Shown here: positions 32,441 to 43,502 of the stretch, in pieces
How the letters are laid out: every line of letters begins with the position of its first letter
Numbering within the stretch: the first letter of the stretch is position 1
Origin: Wurfbainia villosa
Taxonomy: Eukaryota > Streptophyta > Magnoliopsida > Zingiberales > Zingiberaceae
Length of the DNA: 64,000 bases
Direction: 5' to 3'
NCBI GenBank assembly: GCA_025175895.1
Contig: CM046004.1
Location: 16,045,011 to 16,109,010 of the forward strand
The notes under the pieces: generated by a model
Databases searched by the model: none
What the model was told of the DNA's origin: nothing
What the model saw: only the letters and a program-made list of their open reading frames with translations
Program-made: the position numbers and the translations under genes

Positions 32441-33917
32441 TGATGTGTGTAAATCATGCTATGTTTTCACTACTCCATATACATGCATTCTATCACATTT
32501 TATATCCAAGGCATGTATTTTATCATGATTCAGTTAAAGTTTAGCATATTTTGGACGAAGAGACTGCTTTTGGGTGTTTTTGTGTTAACAGGGCGAAGAA
32601 ACAGGCGTATCAAAACAACACAGGCGTGTTAGAAATCAACATGCTCGTGTCATAAGAGCCAGCAGCCAACACGCCCTGGTTCACAAATTGACACGCCTGT
32701 GTCAGGGGTTCCAGCAGCCGACACGCCCAGTTCAGCTCCAACATGCCCTGGCTCACCGATTGACACGCCTGTGTCAGGGGTTCCAGCAGCCGACACGCCC
32801 AGTTCAGCTCCAACACGCCCCAGTTCAAGCGCAACACGCTCGGTGGGAAATGCCCGACACGCCAGTGCCCTCATTTGGCACGGGTGTGTTGGCCTGATTC
32901 CAGAATTCCTTTTCTGCGAGCAATCAGGATCTTCATCTCAATTACGGGGAAATCTATTGCCTTAATTGAAGAGGAGGCCAAGGCTATAAAAGAGGAGAGA
33001 TTCTAACCCAAAGGGGAGGACGGCGGGTGGTCAGAGATCGACGACAGAAGAAGATAAAGAGAAGGAGTCGGCAGAAGAAGGATATGGCACCCAGTATCGT
33101 AATTTCTTTCTCTAGTAATTCTTGTCAGACTATGGAGTAGTATCCTGTAATCTTAGGATGGGGGAGTAGCCCTTGACGATTTATGACGGATGATATAATC
33201 TATACTACCTGAACTATTGTTTATTTTGATCTGGTTCTTTTGGATTCTTATTGATAAACCTAAGGAGAAAAGGGGAAGTACCTAACAGTGAACCCGAGTT
33301 CCCGAAAGCCAGAACCAACTAGGGAATAACTCCTACTAGTAGCGGTAGTGTATCTATGAGGGCTTGCGAGGGTCTCGTGTGTCCCCTTAGTGATTATGGT
33401 CCGTGTGCAAACCTACATTGAAGAGGAAATTTGACTCTAGAGGAACTCTCATGAACTTAATGGATCTATCAAATCCAGTTTTTACCAAGTAACGGAGGTA
33501 AGACATAGGGAGGTTTGCGGGGGTCTCGTGACAAGTCCCCTTAGCTGATTATGATCCCCTATGCTCGAACAGTGACGAGTAAATTGAGTTTGATAGATGC
33601 GATTAACGTGACCTCGAAAGGGGCGTTGATTTACCTTAGGATAGGTTCCATCAAAACAACTCTAATAAGGTTAGGAAAGAATTAAATCACCTTATAAATC
33701 GTCGTGGTGAAACCCATATCCTTAGATGCGCCTCAACTATTGACTTTCAGCTCATTCTTCTCATTCGTTGTTCTTGACTTCTCAGGTTCTTTGCTTAAAC
33801 CACAATTCGATTGACTAGATAACTTGGTATCACGACCACTCGGTAATTGACCCAATCCCTATGGGATCATTTTTTTTACTTGACGACAACCGTGCACTTG
33901 CGGAAAACAACACATCA
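32441..33917 (+). repeat. Athila-1 5' LTR
   Basis: It begins TGATGTGTGTAAATC and ends AACACATCA. A 72-bp unit is tandemly duplicated at about 32690-32830, rich in the hairpin GACACGCCTGTGTC. A TATA box TATAAAAG lies at 32985-32992. The frames in the repeat (for example 32699-32965) are a result of the repeat. Confidence 0.9.
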
Positions 33918-33923
33918 AGTTTT

Positions 33924-33941
33924 TGGCGCCGTTGCCGGGGA
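33924..33941 (+). other. Primer-binding site, tRNA-Asp (Athila-1)
   Basis: TGGCGCCGTTGCCGGGGA, perfect, 6 nt after the 5' LTR. Confidence 0.92.
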
Positions 33942-34059
33942 TTGGCACTCAATATTGAATTTAGCGTGATTTAGTTAATCTAGATTCCTGTTTTTGTTTT
34001 TTTTCTTTTTCTTGTGTCTATTACAATTCTTGTTTTGGGAGCCTCCTTGTTGTTGCATG

Positions 34060-35436
34060 GACAGATTTAATAGAAATCCTCGATATTGATCCCGAGATAG
34101 AGAGAACGTTCCTTGCTAGAAGACGATTTGAACAGAAGAAAATCGACCTCTAACATGGTGATCGAATGAGAATAAACCTCTAAGGGATTATGCACCTAGT
34201 ACAAGGGGATTGAGATCGAGTATTAGAAGACCCCTATTGAAGCGAACAATTTTGAATTAAAACCCTCTACTATCCATGGTCCAACAAAGATCAATTCAAG
34301 GAGCACTCATCAAGATCCAAATCTACACTTGGAAGTATTTTTGGAATTTTGCGAAACTTTAAACTGAATGGAGCCTCGGTGATGCTATTAATCTGCGCTT
34401 GTTTCCTTTCTCATTGCGGGACAAAGCTAGAGTTTGGCTACACTCTCTTCCAAATGATTGTATAACTACAGGATCAGTTTGGAGCAAAGATTCTTAGACA
34501 AGTATTTTCCACCCAGCAAAACTGCAAGTCTTCGTCATCAAATCACGAATTTTGCGCAAAAGGATGGAGAAACATTATTTGAAGCCTTGGACAGATTTAA
34601 GGGATTACTACAGCAATGCCCTCATCATGAAATTTGGAGAAGTGGCTCATTGTTCATACTTTCTACAATGGAATCTCGTATGCTACTAAAGTTTCTCTTG
34701 ATTCTGCTACAGGAGGAGCTCTTATGAACAAAACATTGGATGAAGCTTTTGAGATCATCGAGAATGTGGCAATGAATTCTCACCAATGGGCTCTGAGCGA
34801 GGATATCAAACTAAAATGCGAGTAAGTTTGAGGTAAGTACCATTGATCTACTCGGTCAAAGTCGATGCGTTAACTCAAAAGCTCGAACATTTTAATGTAT
34901 CAGCTGTAAACTCATCTAATGTCACTTGCGAGATATGTGGTGTAACAGGACATGTAGCAATGAATTGCCAAATCCTACACACACCATCTGAAGGAGCTGG
35001 GATTGAGCAAGTAGATGCGCTAAATAATTTTAATCAGAAGCCTAATGGTGGCAACCCTTACTCGAACACGTACAATTCCGGTTGGAGGAATCATCCCAAC
35101 TTTTCGTATAGAGCCAACCAAAATTCTTCGGGACAGAACAGTTTTGGAGCACCTTTGGGATTTCAGCTAGGACCCAAGTCGAGCTTAGAAAAGATGATGG
35201 AAAATTTTATTACGTGTCAGGGGAAGATAAATGATGAATTTCGACAGCATATTGTAGAATCAAATCGTCAACATCAAAATAATACCGAGGCAATCAAGCA
35301 ATTGGGAAGCAAGGTTGATAATTTGACTAATCACACAAGAATGCTGGAAAATCAAATTTCCCAAATTGCCACATTTCGGCCATCAAGGCCTTGTGATTTC
35401 ACTGGAAACTCGAGTAAACCCAGCCGAGCATTGTAA
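34060..35436 (+). pseudogene. Athila-1 gag (frameshifted)
   Basis: The N-terminal gag from about 34060 is broken. At 34458-34825 two overlapping frames give the Retrotrans_gag core (FLDKYFPPSKTASLRHQI, GETLFEALDRFKGLLQQCP, then VHTFYNGIS and NKTLDEAFEIIENV). At 34843-35436 a third frame has a zinc knuckle CEICGVTGHVAMNC and a Gln/Asn-rich tail (LEKMMENFITCQG). This gag would package the RNA. At least two frameshifts make it non-functional. The same order is seen on the minus strand in Athila-2. Confidence 0.82.
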
Positions 35437-38035
35437 TTCCATAAGTTTGAGAAGTGGAAGGATTTTAGAAGGAAGAGCTCAACAAGCAGCCCCTGTGCTA
35501 AATGACACGAGCGTGCCAGAGTTGGAAGAAGGCGACCGCTGGGTTGAGTTAGCAAAGGAAGCCGCAACACACCTTGACCGGCGTGTTGTTCAACACGCGC
35601 TGAGGAAGCGGACACAGCGCGTGTCGGTGACACACCCGTGTCGGGTAACTCCCGGCGACCAACACGCCCGACTGTCTTGAGCGACCGAGCGTGTCGAATA
35701 GGGAACCAAGAACATATAAGCCCCCTATCCCGTTCCCTCAAAGGCTGATTAAGGAAAAATTGGATGAACAATTTGGTAAGTTCCTTGAGGTAATTAGGAA
35801 GCTATATATCAATATACCTTTTACAGCTCTTGACAAATGCCCATATACTCCAAGTTCTTGAAGGACATCTTAACAAATAAAAGAAAAGTTGAGGAGCATG
35901 TAACAGTGGCTCTTACTGAGGAGTGCAGCGCTTTAATTAAGAACATGGTACCTCCCAAACTAAATGATCCAGGTAGCTTTTCTATCCCTTGCATAATTAA
36001 TGACTCAAATTTTGATAAGTCTTTTTGCGATTTGGGCGCCATGTAAATCGATACCTCTTTCCATATGCAAGAAACTAGATTTAGGAGAAATAAAACTAAC
36101 TACTATGGCCTTACTGATTAGTGATCGCTCCATTAGATATCCTTTGGGAATCTTAGAAGATGTACGGTGCAAGTGGGAAATTTTATTATTCCTGTGATTT
36201 TGTAGTACTAGACATGGATGAAGACCCATGTATTCCACTCATTTTGGGGAGACCTTTCTTGGCTCAGAGCAATGATAGATGTCAAGAACCACAAACTCTC
36301 ACTTGCATTTGGAAATGACAAAATTGAATTTGACCTTTCAAAATTTGTTAAACAACCTTACATTTTTTTGTTGTTGTAGGATTGACAGTTTCCAGTCAAT
36401 AGCACTAGAAGGAGCACCAGAACAAACTCATCTTAATAAGCTCGGAGGGGATTTTGAGGATAAAGAGCTGGAGATTTGCGACCCCAACCTCACACCACAG
36501 GTAGAACTTAAGCCTCTTCCATCCACACTCAGGTATGAATTCCTTGGTGAAAACTCTACTTATCCTGTGATCATTAATGCTAATCTGAGCAATGCAGAGA
36601 TCGAAAAACTGATTGAGGTATTGAAAACACATAAGAATGTCATTGGATACAAGATTGATGATATTAGGGGAATTAGTCCATCGGTTTGCATGCACAGAAT
36701 TCTACTAGAAGACAATTTTAAAACCTCTATAGAGCATCAAAGAAGGCTGAACCCAACTATGAAAGAGATAGTCAAGAAAGAGGTCATGAAATTGCTAGAT
36801 GCAAGAATTATCTATCCAATATTCAATAGCGAATGGGTAAGTCCAGTCCATGTCGTGCCAAAGAAAGGGGGGATAACGATGATAAGGAATGCTACGAATG
36901 AGTTAATCCCCACTAGAACTGTTACGGGATGGAGAATGTGTATTGATTATAGGAAATTGAATAAGGAAACTAGAAAGGACCACTTCCCCATCCCATTTAT
37001 TGACCAAATGCTAGACCGATTGGCAAAACACTGCATTTGTTACTTAGATGGATACTCGGTTTCTATCAAATCCTATTTATCCTAATGACCAAGAGAAAAC
37101 AACTTTCACCTACCCATATGGTACTTTTGCTTTGGAAGAATGCCTTTTGGACTATGCAATGCACCGGCCACATTTCAGAGGTGTATGACTTCAATTTTTT
37201 CTGACATGATCGAGAATATAATGGAAGTGTTCATGGATGATTTTTCTGTATATGGTGCAGATTTTGATATGTGTTTATCTAATTTGGTCAAGGTCTTGCA
37301 GAGATGCGAGGAAATGAATTTAATGCTTAACTGGGAGAAGTGTCACTTCATGGTGCGAGAAGGCATAGTACTTGGGCACCTAGTCTCACACCGTGGTATC
37401 GAGGTGGACATTGCTAAAACTGAAGTGATCAAGAAGTTGCCTCCTCCAACTGATGTCAGGGGAGTGCGTAGTTTCTTAGGACATGCAGGGTTCTACCGAC
37501 GGTTCATCAAAGACTTCTCAAAAATTTCAAAACCATTAACTAATTTGCTTGCTAAAGATGCTGTGTTTCACTTTGATAATCCTTGTCTTGATGCATTTTC
37601 CAGGTTAAAGGAAGCATTAACAACCGCTCCAATAATGCAACCTCCAGATTGGAGTCTCCCTTTTGAAATTATGTGTGATGCCAACGATTTTGCTGTGGGA
37701 GCAGTGTTAGGACAAAGGAAGGATCGCAAGGTGTATGCAATCTACTACGCCAGTAAAACATTGGATGAAGGACAAATGAATTATGCTACCACAGAGAAGG
37801 AACTCTTGGCTATAGTATTTGCTTTCGACAAGTTCAGATCTTATATCATAGGGACCAAGGTGATAGTTTACACAGATCATGCAGCCATAAGATATTTGCT
37901 GAGTTAAAAGGAATCTAAGCCAAGACTTATCTGGTGGATACTTCTCCTACAAGAGTTTGACTTAGAAATTCGAGACAAGCAAGGAACGGAGAATGTAGTT
38001 GCAGACCATCTATCGAGGCTTCATCTAGAACCAAA
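35437..38035 (+). pseudogene. Athila-1 protease, reverse transcriptase and RNase H
   Basis: The gag-protease linker (SISLRSGRILEG) carries a cluster of CACG/GTGT palindromes (35500-35690). The protease site CDLGA has its Asp codon at 36029. RT spans 36279-37300 in two frames (EWVSPVHVVPKKGG, WRMCIDYRKLN, HFPIPFIDQMLDRL, then MPFGLCNAPATFQ) with catalytic FMDDFSVYG (FMDD 37230-37241). RNase H in 37140-37907 shows IMCDANDFAVGAVLG, NYATTEKELLAIVFA and VYTDHAAIRYLL, then one TAA at 37905-37907 before KESKPRL. The broken GSG-YHQ segment near 37075 is a further frameshift. Confidence 0.88.
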
Positions 38036-39415
38036 TGCGGGAAGAGCCGATGATCTTGCTATAAATGACTTCTTTCCGGATGAGCAGCTACTAGCAGTTA
38101 GAATAATCAAAGCTCCGTGGTATGCTGATTTTGCCAACTACCTAGCTTGCGGGATAATACCTTCTCACATGAGTTATCATCAAAGGAAGAAGTTCCTTTC
38201 AGATGTAAAACATTATGTGTGGGACGAACCATTCCTGTTCAAGCAAGGGGCGGATGCTATATATCGAAGATGCGTATCCGAAGAAGAGATTGAGGATATA
38301 TTGTATCACTGTCATTCTTCTGCATATGGAGGTCACACGAGCACAGACAAGACTGCGGCAAAGGTTTTGCAAGCAGGATTTTATTGGCCTCATATTTTTA
38401 GAGACTCTCGGAATTATGTGACGACTTGTGACCGCTGTCAAAGGACTGGGAACATATCAAGGAGACATGAGATGCCTCAAAATTCGATATTGGAAGTCGA
38501 ATTGTTCGACGTCTGGGGAATTGACTATATGGAACCCTTCCCTACTTCCTATAAAAATACCTATATACTGGTAGCAGTGGACTATGTGTCTAAATGGGTT
38601 GAGGCTCTACCATCCCCCTCTTGTGATGCAAAAACAGTCATTAAGCTCTTTAAGAGTATAATATTTTCAAGATTTGGAATACCGAGAGTAGTAATAAGTG
38701 ATGGAGGCTCACACTTTATCGAAAGACAATTTGAAAGTCTTCTCAAGAAGTATGGAGTAACCCATAAACTAGCCTCACCATATCATCCACAAACGAGCGG
38801 GCAAGTAGAAGTTTCGAATAGGGAAATCAAGACTATCTTGGAGAAAACAGTATCAAGATCAAGGAAGGATTAGTCTTTAAGACTTGATGATGCTCTATGG
38901 GCCTATCGAATCGCTTACAAGACACCCATTGGAATGACTCCGTTTCGACTAGTTTATGGATAAACATGTCATCTTCCAGTTGAAATAGAGCATATTGGGC
39001 AATTAAATGGCTTAATTTTGACCTGAAGAAAGCCGGAGAGAAAAGAAAACTGCAGCTAAATGAACTTGAAGAACTACGCCTTGATGCTTATGAACATGCA
39101 AGGTCTTACAAGGAGAAAACGAAGAGGTGGCATGACAAGAACATCATGCGCAGAGAATTCCATCAAGGAGACTTGGTATTACTATTCAACTCCAGATTGA
39201 AACTCTTTCCTGGGAAGCTGAAATCCAGATGGTCGGGGCCATATCGAGTTGAAAAGGTTTATCCTCATGGAGCTATTGATATATCTAGTGAGTCTACGGG
39301 AATTTTCAAAGTAAATGGTCAAAGACTTAAGAGATACTTCGCAAACAATTCTATTGAGCTAATTGGAGATGAGGAGAGGCAGAGCATACTCCTCAAGCCA
39401 TATCCCCAAAACTAG
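38036..39415 (+). pseudogene. Athila-1 integrase
   Basis: The HHCC zinc-binding domain (HCHSSAYGGH ... CDRCQRTG) is followed by the core with Asp in WGIDYM, Asp in ISDGGSHF and Glu in SGQVEVSNREI. The frame 38169-38873 ends in a stop after TVSRSRKD, and the sequence continues (ALWAYRIAYKTPIGMTPF) to a second stop near 38961. The C-terminal domain is 39146-39415 (GDLVLLFNSRLKLFPGKL, SRWSGPYRV). No chromodomain was seen, as expected for Athila. Confidence 0.88.
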
Positions 39416-39861
39416 GGGGTAACCGAGGGGTCAAGCTAACGACCTTAAACAAGCGCTTCTTGGGAGGCAACCCAAACTATTTTCATTTCTTTTTAGTTAT
39501 TGTATTTTATTTTATTCTTTATTCTATTTTTATTTTTCAAGTTGACTAAACGCAGGCGTGTTGTTGGCACCCGAAGACAACAGCGGCGGCGACTAGCACG
39601 CCTGTCGCACCCTTCTCTCAACCTGCACGCGCTGGCGGATGCGCAAGCCTGGGAGCGACGGAGACACGCCTATGTCGCGCTTAAACGGGTCGGGTATTTG
39701 CGTATGAGGATGCCCGACACGCCTATGCTGCGGATAGCCCTCTAAAGCCGACCCGAGCACGCCCTAATTTTCCACTCGCAATCCAAGGTTGAAGCAGCTG
39801 CCGTCGGTCTCTCTCTCAAGCAACCGAGGAGCTAACCTGCTGTCTCTCCATCACCAATGCC
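39416..39861 (+). other. Athila-1 spacer between integrase and ORF-1
   Basis: It contains AAGCGCTTCTTGGGAGGCAA (39450), also seen in reverse in Athila-2 (49864-49880 and 27220-27236), a T-rich stretch, and a second block of CACGCCTGTGTC-like motifs (39555-39770). No coding domain was recognised. Confidence 0.6.
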
Positions 39862-41030
39862 ATGAGCAAGCAAGTGAAGACTAGAGGAGGAGCTTCTTCC
39901 TCTTCGGCAAGGGACAACGGGAAAAGAAAAGCTCGGGATAAGGGTAACGAACCTCCTCCGACCTCTAGCCATCCATATGGAATTGTTTTTAGAGATGATG
40001 TTATGAAGACTAAATTCAGTAAGCTTGAAAAAAGGAAGTTAGTATCTACAAGAACTATAGACTTCTACACGTTGACCACCCTAGGGTTAAGAGATGACAT
40101 AACTTGGTTAACCAATAGGATAGGATGGACCGAGTTTATCACGCACCATCATCTTACTTACCCGAGCATCACTCTTGAATTCCTTAGCTCCCTGTCTGCT
40201 GAAATACTGCAAGGAAAGGATTGTGAGGAAGGAAAAATAAAATTTAGATTAATGAACCATGAGTTTACCCTTTCTTTAAGTGATTTTAATACGATATTTG
40301 ATTTTCCTAGCGGAGGGGAGAGGCAAATTCATAGACATTTTATTGATCATCAATTTTGGAGATTAATTTCTGATGACCCTCGCCCCTATGATGCATCTAG
40401 GTCCAAATCATTTAACATCCCTAATCCTACTTTTCGTTATCTCCTTAGATTCATGGCTAATACAATCTCGGGAAGATATGATAGTGTGGGTGGCTAGCGA
40501 GTGAGTTACAATTTTTATGGGCCATGCTAAATGAAGTTAATATTGATTCTGGAGCCCATATGGTTAGACATCTAGTTAAGGTTAGTAATAGCCCATCCGG
40601 AGTCATAGTCATAGGTGGTATTATCACTAGGATTGCTGTAGCCTTAGGATGTGATTTAGATGACCTTGAATATTGTCCTTCTAGCCCTAGATTGGATTTG
40701 GATGCTTGTATAAATATGAAGATGATTGAGGCATGTGACGGATATCGTTTGGTGTTAAGAAATGGAATTAAAATCCCTCTTAGAACCCGAGTGGATAAGC
40801 ATCGTAATTCATCCAATTGGCTTTTTAGAGATGTCCAGAACCCTTTCCTACCCTCTGCCCATGCTCCATCACCCCTCCTAGGAGCCATCTCACATAACCC
40901 TGAGCCATCACATTCGACTCACGAACCCCCACGGTTTCCTCGACAATGTTTCGCAGGTACTCTTCTTTTGATTTTTCAGGATTCCGATCATCATTCGAAG
41001 CTTTCAGGGTCGAACATACCTCACACATAG
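39862..41030 (+). pseudogene. Athila-1 ORF-1-like protein (one frameshift)
   Basis: The start at 39862 opens a Ser/Lys-rich N-terminus (MSKQVKTRGGASSSSARDNG) followed by a globular part (HHHLTYPSITLEFLSSL, FTLSLSDFNTIFDFP). At about 40490 the frame shifts; 40524-41030 continues (HMVRHLVKV, RIAVALGCDLDDLE, LDLDACINMKM) into a Pro/Ser-rich tail. It resembles the Athila ORF-1 family (unknown function), located after integrase where some lineages have env-like genes. I see no clear signal peptide or membrane segment, so an envelope role is not supported. Confidence 0.72.
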
Positions 41031-42041
41031 GTATGTGGGATCGGTACGCCCAAGCTACGGAGGAGCACCATCATATAGTGACACAACATTTGGACAGGGC
41101 AGCTGATTTTTACAGGAGAGCTGATGAGTTTTTCATCTTGAGTCCGCCGTGAGGGAAGATGATGATAGATTTGACAGAGTCGGGAATTTTACCAGAGCGA
41201 CGTAGGTGGGCAGAGGAGGATGCTAGTAGTGAAGACGATGACCATTGACCACCTTGAACTATTTTGTGAGTTTCGATGCACATCCTTTATTGTTTGTTCT
41301 ATCTCTACTTAGATTTTTAGTTTGGTTCTGTGCCATTTTGTTTGCATCTTTTCATATATCATAATAAAGGCATTTTTATATCATCTAGCGTAATACAACC
41401 AACATTGGTGGATCATGATATTTCTTTTGCCTATTTGATAAGAACCCTATTTCACTTCTAACACGGTCCTATAGGTCCGAGGTATCCAAAGAAAAGATTT
41501 AAATCCCCATATCGAGGAGTACTCGATTTTCCATTGGAGACTTACTGCGCAACTTGGTTCTTCGGAGAAACACTTTCACTAGAAGTATGTTAAAAAAAAA
41601 AAGTTCTGGAATTGTTTTCAAGCACCTTTGAGACCAAGTAGTTATCGGGAAACACCTAAAAGGTGCCCCTTTGAGACTAACTAGTTCTTGGGAAATGCTC
41701 TCTATAATTCCTTTCCTTCTCTTCTTAGAAAGTACTCCTTTGAGACCTTTTGATGATAGGTAAGAATGATCCATGCATTAAGGCAGGTAAGTGCCTCTAT
41801 GCCGGAAATAAGAATGTTCTACGATAGAAGGGATGTCAAGTCCAGATTAGTGTCCAATGACTTTAGTCCACCTTTTCACGTGCACTATATAGGGATCTTT
41901 CAAACTTGGCAACTAGGAATGATTTGAAAAGATTAAGATCAGATTGTATACCTCTGGATGATGTCTAGCATTTCCACAATTAAGTTGTCTTTTGGGTTTT
42001 CTTTGCTTGAGGACAAGCAAAAGTTTAGGACTAGGGGATTT
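41031..42041 (+). other. Athila-1 3' spacer and polypurine tract
   Basis: About 1 kb without a known domain. It ends with a perfect hairpin TTTGCTTG-AGGA-CAAGCAAA (42002-42021) and a purine-rich tract AGTTTAGGACTAGGGGA before the 3' LTR. Several GAGACC-type repeats occur at 41550-41750. Confidence 0.6.
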
Positions 42042-43497
42042 TGATGTGTGTAAATCATGCTATGTTTTCACTACTCCATATACATGCATTCTATCACATT
42101 TCATATCCTAGGCATGTATTTTATCATGATTGATTAAAGTTTAGCATATTTTGACGAAGACGCTTTTGGGTGTTTTTGTGTTAACAGGGCGAAGAAACAG
42201 GCGTATCAAAACAACACGGGCGTGTTAGAAATCAACACGCTCGTGTCATGAGAGCCAGCAGCCAACACTCCCTGGTTCACCGATTGACACGCCTGTGTCA
42301 GGGGTTCCAGACACGCCCAGATTTAGCTCAACACTGGCTCACCGATTGACACGCCTATGTCAGGGGTTCCAGCGAAACACGCCGATTCGGCTCCAACACG
42401 CCATTCAAGCGCAACACGCTCGGTGGGAAATGCCCGACACGCCAGTGCCCTCATTTGGCACGGGTGTGTTGGCCTAATTCCAGAATTCCTTTTCTGCGAG
42501 CAATCAGGATCTTCATCTCAATTACGGGGAAATCTATTGCCTTAATTGAAGAGGAGACCAAGGCTATAAAAGAGGAGAGATTCTAACCCAAAGGGGAGGA
42601 CGGCGGGTGGTCAGAGATCGACGACAGAAGAAGATAAAGAGAAGGAGTCAGCAGAAGAAGGATATGGCACCCAGTATTGTAATTTCTTTCTCTAGTAATT
42701 CTTGTCAGACTATGGAGTAGTATCCTGTAATCTTAGGATGGGGAGTAGCCCTTGATTTATGATGATATAATCTATACTACGAACTATTGTTTATTTTGAT
42801 CCGTTCTTTTGGATTCTTATTGATAAACCTAAGGAGCAAAGGGAAGTACCTAAAAGTGAACCCGAGTTCCCAAAGCCGTAACCAACTAGGGAATAACTCC
42901 TACTAGTAGCGGTAGTGTATCTATGAGGGCTTGCGGGGGTCTCGTGACAGGTCCCCTTAGATAATTATGGTCCCGTGTGCAAACCTACCGTGAAGAGGAA
43001 ATTTGACTCTAGAGGAACTCTCATGAACTTAATGGATCTATCAAATCCAGTTTTTACCAAGTAACGGAGGTAAGACATAGGGAGGTTTGCGGGGGTCTCG
43101 TGACAGGTCCCCTTAGCTGATTATGATCCCCTATGCTCGAACACCGTGACAGGTAAATTGAGTTTGATAGGTACAGTTAACGAGACCTTAAAGGGGCCGT
43201 TGATTTACCTTAGGATAGGTTCCATCAAAACAACTCTAATAAGGTTAGGAAAGAATTAAATCACCTTATAAATCGTCGACGTGGTGAAACCCATATCCTT
43301 AGATTCTCCTCAACTCTTGACTTTCAGCTCATTCTTCTCATTCGTTGTTCTTGACTTCTCAGGTTCTTTGCTTAAACCACAATTCAATTGACTAGATAAC
43401 TTGGTATCACGACCACTCGGTAATTGACCCAATCCCTGTGGGATCGATATTTTTTTTACTTGACGACAACCGTGCACTTGCGGAAAACAACACATCA
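42042..43497 (+). repeat. Athila-1 3' LTR
   Basis: Same start and end as the 5' LTR; TATA box at 42565-42572. Compared with the 5' LTR it has many losses of one to several bases and a shortened form of the 72-bp repeat. Confidence 0.9.
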
Positions 43498-43502
43498 GTT
43501 AT

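Larger units (their letters stand above)
32441..43497 (+). mobile_element. Athila-1: complete but mutated Athila-like element, TSD GTTAT
   Basis: The element has two LTRs (32441-33917, 42042-43497), a perfect tRNA-Asp PBS, gag, protease, RT, RNase H, integrase, a post-integrase ORF-1 of the Athila family, a long 3' spacer and a PPT. GTTAT precedes it at 32436-32440 and follows at 43498-43502. Each gene carries only a few frameshifts or stops, fewer than in the host Tekay-like element, so it is the younger insertion. Confidence 0.92.

Noticed and set aside
32610..32965. Repeat protein with units like GVPAADTPSS
   Set aside because: It results from a 72-bp non-coding tandem repeat in the Athila-1 LTR that is open in several frames on both strands.
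39862..41030. Envelope gene after integrase
   Set aside because: No signal peptide or membrane segment is visible; the sequence fits the Athila ORF-1 family of unknown function better.
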